Positions 25,786-38,887 are shown, counted from the first letter of the stretch. The stretch is DNA of 64,000 bases from Nocardiopsis gilva YIM 90087 (GCF_002263495.1 NZ_CP022753.1:744001-808000); one strand, 5' to 3'. Notes: generated by a model not told the origin, from the letters alone. Numbers and translations are program-made.

Positions 25786-27170
25786 GCGACATCCTGATCA
25801 TCGGCGACGGTCCCGCCGCCCACCGTCTCGTGGAGCGACTGCGCCACCACGGCCACCAGGACGCGGTCACCGTCCTTGGCCGGGAACCCGGGCCGACGCA
25901 CAGCGGCGCGCCGCCGTTACCGTTCTCCGGCCACTCCTCGCCGTACCAGCACGGCTTTCCGGAGGGCACGCGAGTACGGCGCGGTGTCACCGCCACCCGT
26001 ATCGACCGCGCCCGTCGTCTGGTGCACACCGACGATGGCACGGCGCACGGGTACGACACCCTCGTACTGGCCACTGGCGCGCGTCCCCGCGTCCCGGATA
26101 TCCCCGGTGTGCTGACGGCCGAAGGTCGGCTCCACGCCTCAGTGTTCACGCCGCGTTCGCTCGCCGCGCGCGAGTGCCGTCCCGCGGGCAGCGTGGCCGT
26201 GCTCGGTGCCGGGGCCGGGGGTGTCGAGGCGGCCCTCGCACTGCGCCGGGCGGGCCGCGAGGTCGCCCTGGTCGACGCCGCCTCCCACCCCATGAAGGAC
26301 CGGCTGGACGACGCCGCGGGACGATTACTCGCCGGGATTCTGCACGACGAGGGTGTGGAGACGCACTTGGGCCACGTGGCGGTGGCGTTCGAGCCGGGCA
26401 AGCTGGTCCTGGACGGCGGACGAGTCCTGGCCGCCGACGTCCTGCTGCTGTGCACCGATGCCGCGCCCGAGACCGGCCTTGCCCACGGCGCCGGGTTGTC
26501 CGTGGACTGCGGGGTGCTCATCGACGACGAGATGCGTACCGACGACCCCCGTATCCGCGCGATCGGAGGCTGCGCGCGGCACCAGGAGGGCGGGGGTGAG
26601 ACCGCGTACTCCCTTCCGCAGGCCTGGGACCAGGCCGACACTCTGGCCCTGCTGCTGACCGGCGGCCGTCCGCACTACCGCGTCGCGGCGCCGATCACTC
26701 GCTCCCGGACCCCCGGCGTCGACGTCCTCTCCCTCGGCCCGCCGAGCGCGCTGGACCACGCGGCCGAGCTGGTGACGCTCTCCGATCCGAGCCGCCGCCG
26801 CTACGCGAAGCTTGCGCTGCACGACCACAAGCTCACCGCCGCGATGGTGATCGGCCTGCCCAAGGCCATCGCGAGCCTCGTCCAGCTCTACGACCGCGGC
26901 GTATCCGTGCCGTCCGACCGGCTCGCTCTCCTCCTCGGCACATCCAGTGTCGGTTCCGGCACCGTCGAGCTGCCCGACGACGCGGTGGTCTGCAACTGCA
27001 ACAACGTCACCAAACGGTCCTTGGCACAGGCGTGGCATCAAGGTGCCCGCGAGGTCGCGGAACTCGCCGAAGCGACGCGTGCGACCACCGGCTGCGGCAC
27101 CTGCGCGGACGCCGTGCGCCGCATCTGCGGTGTGCTCGAAAAAGCCTCTGGAGAGGGTGATGCCTCATGA
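25782..27170 (+). CDS. FAD-dependent reductase with C-terminal BFD [2Fe-2S] domain
   Basis: 462 residues. The FAD-binding GDGPAAHRLVERL opens the protein and the NAD-binding loop is VLGAGAGGVEAALAL. The C-terminus carries four cysteines (VVCNCNNVTK and TTGCGTCADAV) forming a bacterioferritin-associated-ferredoxin-like [2Fe-2S] domain, as in NirB and NasB. It most likely passes electrons from NAD(P)H to the nitrate reductase encoded upstream. It overlaps both neighbours by 4 bp. Confidence 0.85.
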   Translation: MSDILIIGDGPAAHRLVERLRHHGHQDAVTVLGREPGPTHSGAPPLPFSGHSSPYQHGFPEGTRVRRGVTATRIDRARRLVHTDDGTAHGYDTLVLATGARPRVPDIPGVLTAEGRLHASVFTPRSLAARECRPAGSVAVLGAGAGGVEAALALRRAGREVALVDAASHPMKDRLDDAAGRLLAGILHDEGVETHLGHVAVAFEPGKLVLDGGRVLAADVLLLCTDAAPETGLAHGAGLSVDCGVLIDDEMRTDDPRIRAIGGCARHQEGGGETAYSLPQAWDQADTLALLLTGGRPHYRVAAPITRSRTPGVDVLSLGPPSALDHAAELVTLSDPSRRRYAKLALHDHKLTAAMVIGLPKAIASLVQLYDRGVSVPSDRLALLLGTSSVGSGTVELPDDAVVCNCNNVTKRSLAQAWHQGAREVAELAEATRATTGCGTCADAVRRICGVLEKASGEGDAS

Positions 27171-28387
27171 CGCGCACGCTCGTGGTCGTCGGCCACGGCA
27201 TGATCGGCCACCACCTCGTCGAGATGCTGCGCGCCCACGACCGGGCCAACACCTGGCGGGTCATCGTCCTGGGCGAGGAACCGCGCCCCGCCTACGACCG
27301 GGTCGCGCTCTCCTCGTACCTGGAAGGCAAGAGCTTCGACGACCTCGGTCTGGTCAGCCACGAGTGCCTCGGCGACCCGTGGGTGGAGCTCAGAACCGGC
27401 GTCACGGTGACCGGGATCGACCGGCAGGAACAGAAGGTGACCTGCGCCGACGGCACGGAGGTCAGCTACGACGCGCTCGTGCTGGCCACTGGCGCGCGCC
27501 CGTTCGTGCCTCCTGTCCCCGGACACGACCTCCCCGGCTGCTTCGTCTACCGCACCCTGGACGACGTCGACGCCATCCGCGCGGCCGCCGTCCCGGGGCG
27601 CCCGGGCGTGGTGATCGGCGGCGGTCTGCTCGGCCTGGAAGCGGCGAACGCTCTGCGCTTGCTGGGGATGCGCCCGTACGTCGTCGAGATGGCGCCGCGC
27701 CTGATGCCGATGCAGGTCGACGAGGGCGGCGGTCAGATCCTGACCCGGCTCATCGGCGACCTCGGGGTGACCGTGTGCTGCGGAGTGAGTACCGCCTCCA
27801 TCGACGCGGGCCCGGACGGCCGGGTGCGCGGCATGACCCTGGCCGACGGCACCACCCTGGAGACCGACCTCGTGGTGTTCTCCGCCGGAGTCCGCCCGCG
27901 CGACGACCTGGCCGGCCTCATGGGTCTGGACACAGGCGACCGCGGCGGCTTCCTCGTCGACGACGACTGCCGCACGGCTGACCCCCGCATCTGGGCCATC
28001 GGCGACTGCGCGGCAGTGCGGGGCCGCTGCTACGGGCTGGTCGGCCCCGGCTACCGAATGGCCGAAGTCGTCGCCGAGCAACTCCTCCAAGCCGATGACG
28101 GCCGTGGCGGCCGGACGCGTTTCACCAGTCCCGACACCTCCACCAAGCTCAAGCTGTTCGGTGTCGAAGTCGCGAGCTTCGGCGACGCCCACGCCCGGAC
28201 CGATGACGCGGTGGAGTTCATCCGCGAGGACACCATGGCAGGCACCTACGCCAAGCTCGTCATCGATTCCAGCGCGACGACCCTGCTGGGAGGTGTCCTC
28301 GTCGGTGATGCGCGCGCCTTGCCCGTACTGCGTTCCCTCGTGGGCCATGAGCTCACCGCGTCACCTGATCAGCTGCTCGCGTCCTGA
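27167..28387 (+). CDS. NirB-type NAD(P)H/FAD reductase, stand-alone
   Basis: 406 residues matching the N-terminal flavoprotein module of assimilatory nitrite reductase: VVVGHGMIGHHLVEML, the rubredoxin-reductase-like YDRVALSSYLEGK, GGGLLGLEAANAL and IWAIGDCA. The siroheme/[4Fe-4S] half of NirB is absent, so this is an electron-transfer subunit rather than nitrite reductase. ATG overlaps the previous stop. A separate nitrite reductase gene must lie elsewhere if the pathway is complete. Confidence 0.85.
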   Translation: MTRTLVVVGHGMIGHHLVEMLRAHDRANTWRVIVLGEEPRPAYDRVALSSYLEGKSFDDLGLVSHECLGDPWVELRTGVTVTGIDRQEQKVTCADGTEVSYDALVLATGARPFVPPVPGHDLPGCFVYRTLDDVDAIRAAAVPGRPGVVIGGGLLGLEAANALRLLGMRPYVVEMAPRLMPMQVDEGGGQILTRLIGDLGVTVCCGVSTASIDAGPDGRVRGMTLADGTTLETDLVVFSAGVRPRDDLAGLMGLDTGDRGGFLVDDDCRTADPRIWAIGDCAAVRGRCYGLVGPGYRMAEVVAEQLLQADDGRGGRTRFTSPDTSTKLKLFGVEVASFGDAHARTDDAVEFIREDTMAGTYAKLVIDSSATTLLGGVLVGDARALPVLRSLVGHELTASPDQLLAS

Positions 28388-28482
28388 CACGGGATCGCGT
28401 CGTCGCGCACGAGGCTGGGCTCGGACACATAACGCTTTCGAACCCCATGAGTGGAGCGCACGGAGCTCCACCACCGAAGGGG

Positions 28483-28868
28483 ACGCCACAGTCGTAGCAT
28501 CGCTTCGGGCCTCTTCCGCACGTCGCAGTAGGTCGGCGTGACCCTCGGCGGCTCGGCGGACGACGCCGGCCTCCATCTCCTGGGCGCCGCTTTCACGGCA
28601 CTCAGCCTCGGGATGGTGGCGTTGGCCGCCGTGTACGCGCTACGGGGCCGCGCAGCCCGCGTCCGCGCGGCCGCCCTGGCGGTCCCGGCCGCTGGGGCGG
28701 TGCTGTGCCTGGCGACCGACAACCACGGGGCCGCCCTCGTGGCGGGCGCTGCGGTGGGGGGTGCTGCTCTTGGTGGTGCCCGGGCAGGTGCGAGCAGGCG
28801 CTTGGGCGTCGACGAGGGTCCGCGTGTAGCCCCTGGCGGCGGCTCCCGCGGGGCGCTCGGGCCACTCC
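28483..28868 (+). pseudogene. Remnant of a DHA2 MFS gene
   Basis: The stretch 28500-28620 is nearly identical at the DNA level to the 3' part of the exporter at 16612-18033 (GLFRTSQ, then VGVTLGGSADDAGLHLLGA). An internal piece of about 30 bases is missing right after GLFRTSQ, creating a TAG, and everything upstream is absent. The following low-complexity Ala/Arg frame has no recognisable domain. I read this as a duplicated and decayed gene end. The 28388-28482 gap holds nothing. Confidence 0.7.
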
Positions 28869-32687
<3,819 letters not shown>

Positions 32688-32707
32688 CGACGCCTTTCGG
32701 GCGGCCA

Positions 32708-33889
32708 CTAGGCCCCCGCGGTGATCGGGGTGGCGAGCACGAGCTGCTCCCACACGGGGGTCACGCCGGTGGCCGTGTACAGCAGAGCGAGGGCCACGCC
32801 CGCGTCGCCCTCCAGGAACGACGCGTCGCGCACCATGCCCTCGGGGCCGAAGTAGGTCAGGTGCCCGGCGGCGCGCTGGTCGGCCAGATAGCGCACCCAC
32901 CGGTCGGCGAACTGCCCGGCCCCGGCGATGCCGAAGCGGTCCGACATGTGTCGTCCGAACCAGCACAGTCCGGCGGCGCCGTGGCAGACGCATCCGTCCA
33001 TGACGCCGCAGTCGCCGTCGGGGCGGGCGATGACCGCCTCCGCTGTCCGGCGGGCGGCTGACGCGGCCCCGGGCGACCCCGTGGCCTGGGCGGCGACCGA
33101 CAGCGCGAGGGCGACCCCGGGGTCCCCGGAGCACCAGGTCGCGCGGGAGGGGGCGTAGCGCATCTCCACCCGGTGCGGGAAGACCGAGCCGTTGACGTCG
33201 GACCCCTGGCTCAGCAGCCACCGCAGCGCGTCGTCGAGCAGCGCTCGGGCGCGCGGCCGGACCGACGTGTCGGAGCGCGACACCGAGGCCAGGTAGGAGA
33301 CGAGCCCGGCGGCGCCGTGCGCCACCCCGATGATGCGGCACCCGGCGGACTGGTCGGCGCGGCGCGCCTCTGAGTCGGCGAGGCGGAAGAACAGGCCGTT
33401 CTCGTCGCGCTCGGTGCGGTTCTCGATGACGTCGAGGATGCCCGACGTCAGCTTCTCCCGGAAGCTCGCCTCCGGGTGGGCCAGGCCGTAGACGCCGAGT
33501 CCGAGCAGGCCCATGGGCAGGTCGATATCGAGGTCGTCGGGGAACGCGGTCGCCCACTGCAGCACGATGTCGTCGATCGGGGCCAGACCGCTCGCCTCGG
33601 TTCCGTGCTGCCGGGCGAGCTGAATCGCGACCCATCCGGCCTGCGCGGCGCCGCGGTACAGCCACGGGCCGACGTTGGACGCGGACCGCAGCAGCCCCAT
33701 CGCCTCCCGGAAGGAGTCCCGCGCCGCCGTGCTCGGCGCCCCGTCGTCGCCGAGGGCCCGGCGGAACTCCATCGCGGTCAGCGCGTGATCGAGCAGCAGG
33801 GTGAAGTCGGGGTCGCGCGTGATGCTCTCGGTGGCATCGGCGTACAGCGTCCGGGCGAGCCCCACCTGGTCTTCGGCCGCGGTCATCAT
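32708..33889 (-). CDS. Lanthionine synthetase C (LanC)
   Basis: 393 residues of the LanC alpha/alpha-barrel, which catalyses addition of Cys thiols to dehydro-residues. Zinc ligands are seen in ATWCSGDPGVALAL and GCVCHGAAGL, and the catalytic-base motif in GVAHGAAGL. The start ATG 33889 overlaps the LanB stop (ATGATGA), giving translational coupling. The ABC gene starts 20 bp downstream. Its substrate should be the 59-residue precursor at 38558. Confidence 0.93.
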   Translation of the reverse strand: MMTAAEDQVGLARTLYADATESITRDPDFTLLLDHALTAMEFRRALGDDGAPSTAARDSFREAMGLLRSASNVGPWLYRGAAQAGWVAIQLARQHGTEASGLAPIDDIVLQWATAFPDDLDIDLPMGLLGLGVYGLAHPEASFREKLTSGILDVIENRTERDENGLFFRLADSEARRADQSAGCRIIGVAHGAAGLVSYLASVSRSDTSVRPRARALLDDALRWLLSQGSDVNGSVFPHRVEMRYAPSRATWCSGDPGVALALSVAAQATGSPGAASAARRTAEAVIARPDGDCGVMDGCVCHGAAGLCWFGRHMSDRFGIAGAGQFADRWVRYLADQRAAGHLTYFGPEGMVRDASFLEGDAGVALALLYTATGVTPVWEQLVLATPITAGA

Positions 33890-36800
33890 GCCTTCCCTCC
33901 CACGCCGTCCAACGCTTGCAGCTGGTGGATCCTGCGCTCGGCCAGCTCGTAGGCCAGGTACTCCAGACGGACGGCGTCGAAGGCGAACAGCCGGTTGCAG
34001 TGCAGGTGAAGTGCGGACCCGAACACCGACCAGCCGCGACGGCCGGTCAGGGTCTGGCGGACCGAGGAGGAGAGCGCGGCCAGCGCCTTGGCGACCTGCT
34101 CGTCTCCCTGGGCGTCGGCCAGATGGTCGCGCAGTGCCCGGTCGTGCGCGCGGTGGAACTTGCCCAGCGGGTTGCCCTTCTTGGTGAAGGAGAGGGACGT
34201 GCCGCTCTGGCAGAGGCGGAGGAACGCGCGCTGCTCGTCGGTGGAGTCGAACAGCGCCGAGCACCAGCCGACCGCGTCGGCCACCGCCTGGTACAGGCGC
34301 AGCTCCTCCGTGGGGCGGGCGGCCAGGAAAGCCGCCACCTGGTCGCTGGAGGCGGTGAACAGGCGCTCGGCCGCGGCCAGGTTGTCGGCGCCGCCGTAGC
34401 GGGACACCTCGGGAATGTAGTCGTCCATGACCGACCGGCCGATGAGCCCCTCGGCGCGGAGCGCGCCGCCGAGCGCGTCCATCGCGGCGACGACATGGGC
34501 GCGCGCCGCTCCGTCGATGGGCCTCATCCGCACCCGCACGTGGTAGCCGCCGTCGGTGTAGCGGAGGAAGAACCAGTCGGTGACCGCACCGGAGCGGTGG
34601 AGCTCGTCGGCGAGCTGCTTGGCCCGCGTGACGACGGCGTCGGCGGAGGCCTGCCCGCAGAAGTAGGAGAAGTACACCCACGCTCGGCCGCGGTCGGCGT
34701 CGAAGGCGTCGGCTCCGGTACCCGGTCGGGGCGGGGTGCGGTGAACGGGGCTGAAGGGGATGACGGCCTCCGCGACGTGGCCGCCGCTCGGCCCCCGCAC
34801 GGCCGGGGCCTCCAGCTGCGGCATCTCGATGATCTTGACGGACGCGGTGTCCGGCCCCTTGGCCTCCTTGGCGAGCGCGGCGCCCACCGACCGCGCGGAC
34901 CTTAGGTCGATCGGGAGCACGTGGTCGTAGTCGCCGACCCCCACCCAGCGGCGGTCGCCCAGGCCGGGGAGGAGCCGACGCAGGTGGCCGGCGGGGTCGG
35001 GGTCGTGCAGGACGTCGCGGATGTCCGCGCGCGCCAGGCGCCACTGCTCCGGTGCCACGACGACCGGACCGCAGGTCACCCGGGGCAGGTGGGACAGGTG
35101 CGCCAGCGCCCCCCACGACCAGCCGACACCGCCGGAGGAGGCGAGGTGGCCGAGGACCGCGTAGACCGGGTCGAGGCCGTGGAAGTCGACGTTGTGAGCG
35201 GTGTTGAGCTCTACCAGGACGGGGCGGCCGGTCAGGGAGTCGCGGAGGCGGAACTCGTCGCCGCGCAGCTGGATCAGCAGCCGGTCCAGGGCGAGGGTTC
35301 CGCCGGAGGCGCCGGTCAGCGCGATGGTGTCGTCGAGGAGGCGGGGGCGGATGAGGACATTGCCGATCCGGCCGCCGGGGTGGTAGACGAGCTCGGCGTG
35401 GATGGGGGCGGTGTCCGGGGCACCCGCCGTATCGGCGTCGGCGGTCGCGTTCGGACCGGTCGGGACCCCCGGTCCGAACACACCGGGCGCGTCGGAGGGG
35501 GCGCCCGCCGCCACCGCGTCGCCCACCATCTCCTCCGCGCCGTGCACCGCGTCGGACAGCCGCTGCCGCATGCCGTCGCGGTTCAGGCTGAAGCGGGCGA
35601 GCAGCGCGTGCGGCGCGCGGCCGACACCGCCGACGAGCATGCTGTGCAGGCCCTCCGGGTGGTCGCCGAGGAGGACCGCCAGCGCCGCCCGGGCGCCGGT
35701 GGTCGAAGCGGCGGGCGTGTCGTTTGCGCGCTCATGCTCCTCGCTCGCTGTACCGCCGACGCTGTGGGGCCTGCGGCCGTTGGGCGTCGACGCTTTCGCT
35801 CGTTCGTTCGCGTTCGCGTCGGTGTTTTCTGCGCGCTCATGCTCCTTACTCGCTGTACCGCCGACGCTGTGGGGCCTGCGGCCGTTGGGCGTCGACGCTT
35901 TCGCTCGTTCGTTCGCGTTCGCGTCGGTGTTTTCTGCGCGCTCACGCTCCTCGCTCGCTGTACCGCCGACGCCTTCGGGCCTGCGGCCGTTGGGCGTCGA
36001 CGCTTTCGCTCGTTCGTTCGCGTTCGCGTCGGTGTTTTCTGCGCGCTCACGCTCCTTACTCGCTGTACCGCCGACGCTTTCGGGCCTGCGGCCGTTGGGC
36101 GTCGACGCTTTCGCTCGTTCGTTCGCGTTCGCGTCGGTGGGGATGTCGACCGGTGTGCCGTCGCGCGTCCACCGGTCGTAGAGCTTCAGCAGCTCCGGGT
36201 TGACCCGGGGGAGCGAGGATTCCTCAGGGGCTCGGACACCGGCGTTCACGGCCAGCTCGGAGACCGACCGGTGCCATGAGCGCAGGACGCCCGACTCCAG
36301 GTCGAGCGCGCTGAGCAGCGGCACCTCGGCGTCCTCGTAGCGCGCCCGAAACGCGTCGCGGAACTCGTCGATGCTGAACGCCGAACCGCCGGCCGCGCCG
36401 CCGCCGTTCTGGAGTGCCGCCACGCGCAGGATCGCCCGCTGCAGGTCGTCGCTCGAACGGCGGTCGAGTGTGGCCGCGGACATGTCCATCTCGGGGTGGA
36501 CATCGAACCGCTGAGCCTGCTTGACCTCCGCGAACGATGGAATGTGGGATGCCGCCGCGCGCCACCCCGCGTCGAGCGTTCCGGTGAGGGCGGGGTCCAG
36601 GGGACGGACCCCGGTCGCGTCGGCGAGCAGGGTGCGCAGTGCGTCCGCCTGTTCGGTGGCGCCCATGGCCTCCAGGAGGTCGACGGCGCGTTCCGCGGGC
36701 TCCACGCCCGGCTCGATCAGTCCGAGCGACCGCTCGATGAGGCCGCCGTCCACCAGCCGGGTGAGGAATCCGGCCATCTGGTCCTCGGAGAACCCGGGAT

Positions 36801-37338
36801 TGTCGGCCCGCAGCGCGGCGACGATGTCGGCGCCGATGACCTCGCCGTCGCCGAGGACGCGCAGGACCGCGGCGATGGCCGGGGTGAGGCGCATGCTGAC
36901 GACGTCGGCGCTCGCGTCACCGGACTTCGCGAACCGGAGGACGTCGCCGTCGGCGCGGGCTATCGGGTTGGTGCGCAGCGGCCACTGCAGCGGGCCGACC
37001 GCGTCGGCCGCCGCGCGGACGGCCTCCTCCAGCGCCTGGACGTCGACGCGCACCCGGACACGGTGCCGGTCGCGTGGCCCCAGCGCGAGGTCGCGCTCCT
37101 CGCCGACGGAGACGGGAGCCGTACCGGCGAACAGGCCGTAGGGTGTCGCGCGGCCGCCCATCCGGGCCAGGTAGCGGGCGAGGGTGTCGCGGGCGCGCTG
37201 GTCGCCGGAGACGGCCGCGTCGCGTACGTAGGGGCCTGCGGCCAGGGAGACCGCCATGGTCGCGATGGGGTCCGCGACGTCCTCGTCGGCCACCATCCGG
37301 GCGGCCTCGTCGACACTGAACAGCGGCACGCGCAGCAT
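33886..37338 (-). CDS. Lantibiotic dehydratase (LanB) with four 35-residue repeats
   Basis: About 1150 residues. The N-terminal glutamylation domain begins VPLFSVDEAARMV and includes GRATPYGLFAGTA; the C-terminal SpaB_C/elimination domain begins near AWVYFSYFCGQAS and includes TDWFFLRYTDGGYHVRV. Class I LanB uses glutamyl-tRNA to dehydrate Ser/Thr. ATG 37338 was chosen with GAAGG seven bases upstream. Unusually, residues about 400-538 are four copies of a 35-residue hydrophilic unit (core RAKASTPNGRRP, VGGTAS), inserted within the N-terminal domain. The gene overlaps LanC by 4 bp and follows the luciferase-like gene by 17 bp. Confidence 0.93.
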   Translation of the reverse strand: MLRVPLFSVDEAARMVADEDVADPIATMAVSLAAGPYVRDAAVSGDQRARDTLARYLARMGGRATPYGLFAGTAPVSVGEERDLALGPRDRHRVRVRVDVQALEEAVRAAADAVGPLQWPLRTNPIARADGDVLRFAKSGDASADVVSMRLTPAIAAVLRVLGDGEVIGADIVAALRADNPGFSEDQMAGFLTRLVDGGLIERSLGLIEPGVEPAERAVDLLEAMGATEQADALRTLLADATGVRPLDPALTGTLDAGWRAAASHIPSFAEVKQAQRFDVHPEMDMSAATLDRRSSDDLQRAILRVAALQNGGGAAGGSAFSIDEFRDAFRARYEDAEVPLLSALDLESGVLRSWHRSVSELAVNAGVRAPEESSLPRVNPELLKLYDRWTRDGTPVDIPTDANANERAKASTPNGRRPESVGGTASKERERAENTDANANERAKASTPNGRRPEGVGGTASEERERAENTDANANERAKASTPNGRRPHSVGGTASKEHERAENTDANANERAKASTPNGRRPHSVGGTASEEHERANDTPAASTTGARAALAVLLGDHPEGLHSMLVGGVGRAPHALLARFSLNRDGMRQRLSDAVHGAEEMVGDAVAAGAPSDAPGVFGPGVPTGPNATADADTAGAPDTAPIHAELVYHPGGRIGNVLIRPRLLDDTIALTGASGGTLALDRLLIQLRGDEFRLRDSLTGRPVLVELNTAHNVDFHGLDPVYAVLGHLASSGGVGWSWGALAHLSHLPRVTCGPVVVAPEQWRLARADIRDVLHDPDPAGHLRRLLPGLGDRRWVGVGDYDHVLPIDLRSARSVGAALAKEAKGPDTASVKIIEMPQLEAPAVRGPSGGHVAEAVIPFSPVHRTPPRPGTGADAFDADRGRAWVYFSYFCGQASADAVVTRAKQLADELHRSGAVTDWFFLRYTDGGYHVRVRMRPIDGAARAHVVAAMDALGGALRAEGLIGRSVMDDYIPEVSRYGGADNLAAAERLFTASSDQVAAFLAARPTEELRLYQAVADAVGWCSALFDSTDEQRAFLRLCQSGTSLSFTKKGNPLGKFHRAHDRALRDHLADAQGDEQVAKALAALSSSVRQTLTGRRGWSVFGSALHLHCNRLFAFDAVRLEYLAYELAERRIHQLQALDGVGGKA
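35726..36139. repeat. Four tandem 105-bp repeats inside lanB
   Basis: Copies begin at 35726, 35831, 35936 and 36041, each 105 bp, with no spacers. They differ at only a few positions. Copies 1-2 and 3-4 share one set of variants (CATGCTCC versus CACGCTCC) while 1/3 and 2/4 share another (CTCGCTCG versus CTTACTCG), suggesting that a two-unit block was duplicated. The length keeps the lanB frame open, encoding 35 residues per unit. Confidence 0.95.
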
Positions 37339-37355
37339 GCCGCAGCCTTCGGTAC

Positions 37356-38351
37356 TCAGCGTTCCTCCCCTCCCGTCGCCGCTCGGTCGGCCGGTCCGGC
37401 CGACCTTGGGCGGCCGCCCAAGCGCTCCGCGACCAGCCCGAAGATCTCCTTCAGCGCACGCAGGTGGTCGTCGGCGGAGCGGGACATCTCGGTGATGACG
37501 ACCTCGTCCGCGCCGGTGAGCTCCAGAAGCTTGCAGACCGCGGCGGCGCACTGTTCCGCGGTGCCCGCGCAATTGACCTTTATTCCGGCGCGAATACTGT
37601 CGGTGCGCGCGATGACCGGATCATCATTGGCTACCAGTGCCGCGGCGACGGCGGTGCGTCCGTTGGGAAAGGCGGCGCGGTAGGAATTGAGTGTGCGTGT
37701 GCACGCGTCCACATCGACATTGAAGAAAAGGGCGTGGCAGTAATTGAATCCCATTTCTCCGGCGAGTTCGGCCGAGCGGGTCCCCGCTCCGTGCAGCCAG
37801 CGCTCGTAGGGGGTGTCCAGCGGATCGATCCAGTCGCGGCCGTCGTCCAGGACCGAAACGACGGTGCGGATGGCCTCGTCGGTCGCGTCGCCGCCCTTGC
37901 GGAGGTAGGCGAGCGCGTCGGCGGCGCTCCCGGCGACGTCGCCGCGGCCGAATCCGACGTCGAGCCGGTCGCCGCAGAAGAAGGCGGCGGACGCGACGTC
38001 CTCGGCGGTGAGGTGGGGGTCGCGGACGCGGATGAGGGTGACGGCGGTGCCGATGCGGATGCGCGTGGTGTGGCTGCCCAGCACGCCCGCGAGGAGGAGG
38101 GGGTTGGGGCTCGGCACGCCGGTGCTGTGGTGTTCGGGCAGCCAGAGCCGCTGGTATCCGACCTGCTCGGCGAGGAGAGCGGCCTCGAAGGCGGTCTCGC
38201 GCTTGGCGCGCACGGAGCGGTGGTCGCCGAGGTCGAGGTATTCGAGAAGGCCGAGGGGCGGCGGTGGATCCGCGTTCGCGGGTGTGCGGGCGGGTGTGGC
38301 CGTGGCCGTCGCCGAGGCCGCCGTCGGCGTCGTCGCCGTCGTCCTGTCCAT
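37356..38351 (-). CDS. Luciferase-like (F420/FMN) oxidoreductase of the lanthipeptide cluster
   Basis: 331 residues, luciferase-like TIM barrel: GYQRLWLPEHHSTG, RIGTAVTLI, DVGFGRGDVAGSA and NYCHALFFNVD. The first 30 or so residues are Ala/Thr/Pro-rich and look like an extension. ATG 38351 has GGAG six bases upstream, better than the upstream ATG codons. F420H2-dependent members of this superfamily (LanJ-C type, for example in class V lanthipeptides) reduce dehydroalanine to D-alanine; I infer a similar tailoring role. It lies between the precursor and LanB genes on the same strand. Confidence 0.8.
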   Translation of the reverse strand: MDRTTATTPTAASATATATPARTPANADPPPPLGLLEYLDLGDHRSVRAKRETAFEAALLAEQVGYQRLWLPEHHSTGVPSPNPLLLAGVLGSHTTRIRIGTAVTLIRVRDPHLTAEDVASAAFFCGDRLDVGFGRGDVAGSAADALAYLRKGGDATDEAIRTVVSVLDDGRDWIDPLDTPYERWLHGAGTRSAELAGEMGFNYCHALFFNVDVDACTRTLNSYRAAFPNGRTAVAAALVANDDPVIARTDSIRAGIKVNCAGTAEQCAAAVCKLLELTGADEVVITEMSRSADDHLRALKEIFGLVAERLGGRPRSAGPADRAATGGEER

Positions 38352-38398
38352 GCCGATCTCCATCCGCAACGGCGGGCCGTCCCGCCTGGGGCCCGAGC

Positions 38399-38437
38399 GG
38401 CGGGTGGCGGCCGTTCACCGGTCGGCCGCCACCCGCC
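38399..38437 (-). terminator. Stem-loop between the precursor and biosynthetic genes
   Basis: Perfect 14-bp arms (38399-38412 and 38424-38437, GGCGGGTGGCGGCC) with an 11-base loop. It lies after the precursor stop and before the luciferase-like gene. Such read-through terminators allow more precursor than enzyme mRNA. Confidence 0.7.
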
Positions 38438-38557
38438 AGGGAGTGCGCGGACAAGCACCGCCGCACTCATCCCTCTCGGACACGCGGCCGGGTACGCACC
38501 GGGCCTCGCGTCCATCGACATTCCGCCTCGTTCACGAGGAACGAGAGCCGGCGTGTA

Positions 38558-38737
38558 CTAGCAGGAGACGGTGTTGGCGCTCGGGCACGTGGTGCCCCAG
38601 CAGGTCGTGCCGAGGGTGATGGGGCCGCGGGCGTCGATGTTGTTCGCCGAGAGCTGGCCGCCACCGGGGGTGGAGAAGGTCTCCATGTCGATGTCGAGGT
38701 CGAATTCGACGTTGGCCTTGGCGTTAGGAGCAGTCAT
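38558..38737 (-). CDS. FxLD-type class I lanthipeptide precursor
   Basis: 59 residues, too short for many gene finders. The leader has the family-defining FDLD at residues 12-15 (EFDLDIDMET) and a TPGGGQ segment at 23-28. The C-terminal core contains three cysteines (46, 51 and 59) and eight Ser/Thr from residue 41 on, in GPITLGTTCWGTTCPS and the last eight residues, so up to three (methyl)lanthionine rings are possible. ATG 38737 follows GGAAGGTG. LanB, LanC, exporter and a luciferase-like enzyme are encoded just downstream. The leader cleavage site cannot be fixed and no protease is encoded nearby. Confidence 0.9.
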   Translation of the reverse strand: MTAPNAKANVEFDLDIDMETFSTPGGGQLSANNIDARGPITLGTTCWGTTCPSANTVSC

Positions 38738-38800
38738 AATTGCACCTTCCGATTAAGGGATGCACGGCTGAGGAATATTTTTTATGCCGTGCAGAGTTCA

Positions 38801-38887
38801 CCCTAGGGGTGGGCATTCCAATGCCGCTTCGGTCCGAGGAACCATTTCGCTGCCCTTCCGACGGATCGGTCCGTAAAGGTACGTGAG
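38801..38887 (-). promoter_or_regulatory. Lanthipeptide precursor promoter block, copy B
   Basis: On the minus strand: GGACCGAAGCGG, 18 bases, then TAGGGT (matches the actinomycete -10 TAGRRT). The -10-like hexamer ends 63 bases before the precursor ATG. It is the counterpart of 1077-1162. Downstream, GCACGGCATAAA/GCCGTGC forms a small stem in the leader (about 38761-38792). The rest of 38888-39100 shows nothing definite. Confidence 0.65.

Noticed and set aside
32688-33665. N-terminal extension of the ABC exporter frame
   Set aside because: It runs antiparallel in frame through the LanC gene; LanC motifs and the ATG at 32687 with a ribosome site show the true boundary.
35726-36139. CRISPR array
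   Set aside because: The 105-bp units are contiguous without spacers, in coding frame, with no cas genes.
34921-36279. Plus-strand frames over the LanB repeats
   Set aside because: Repeats with a length divisible by three keep several frames open; only the LanB frame has domain structure on both sides.
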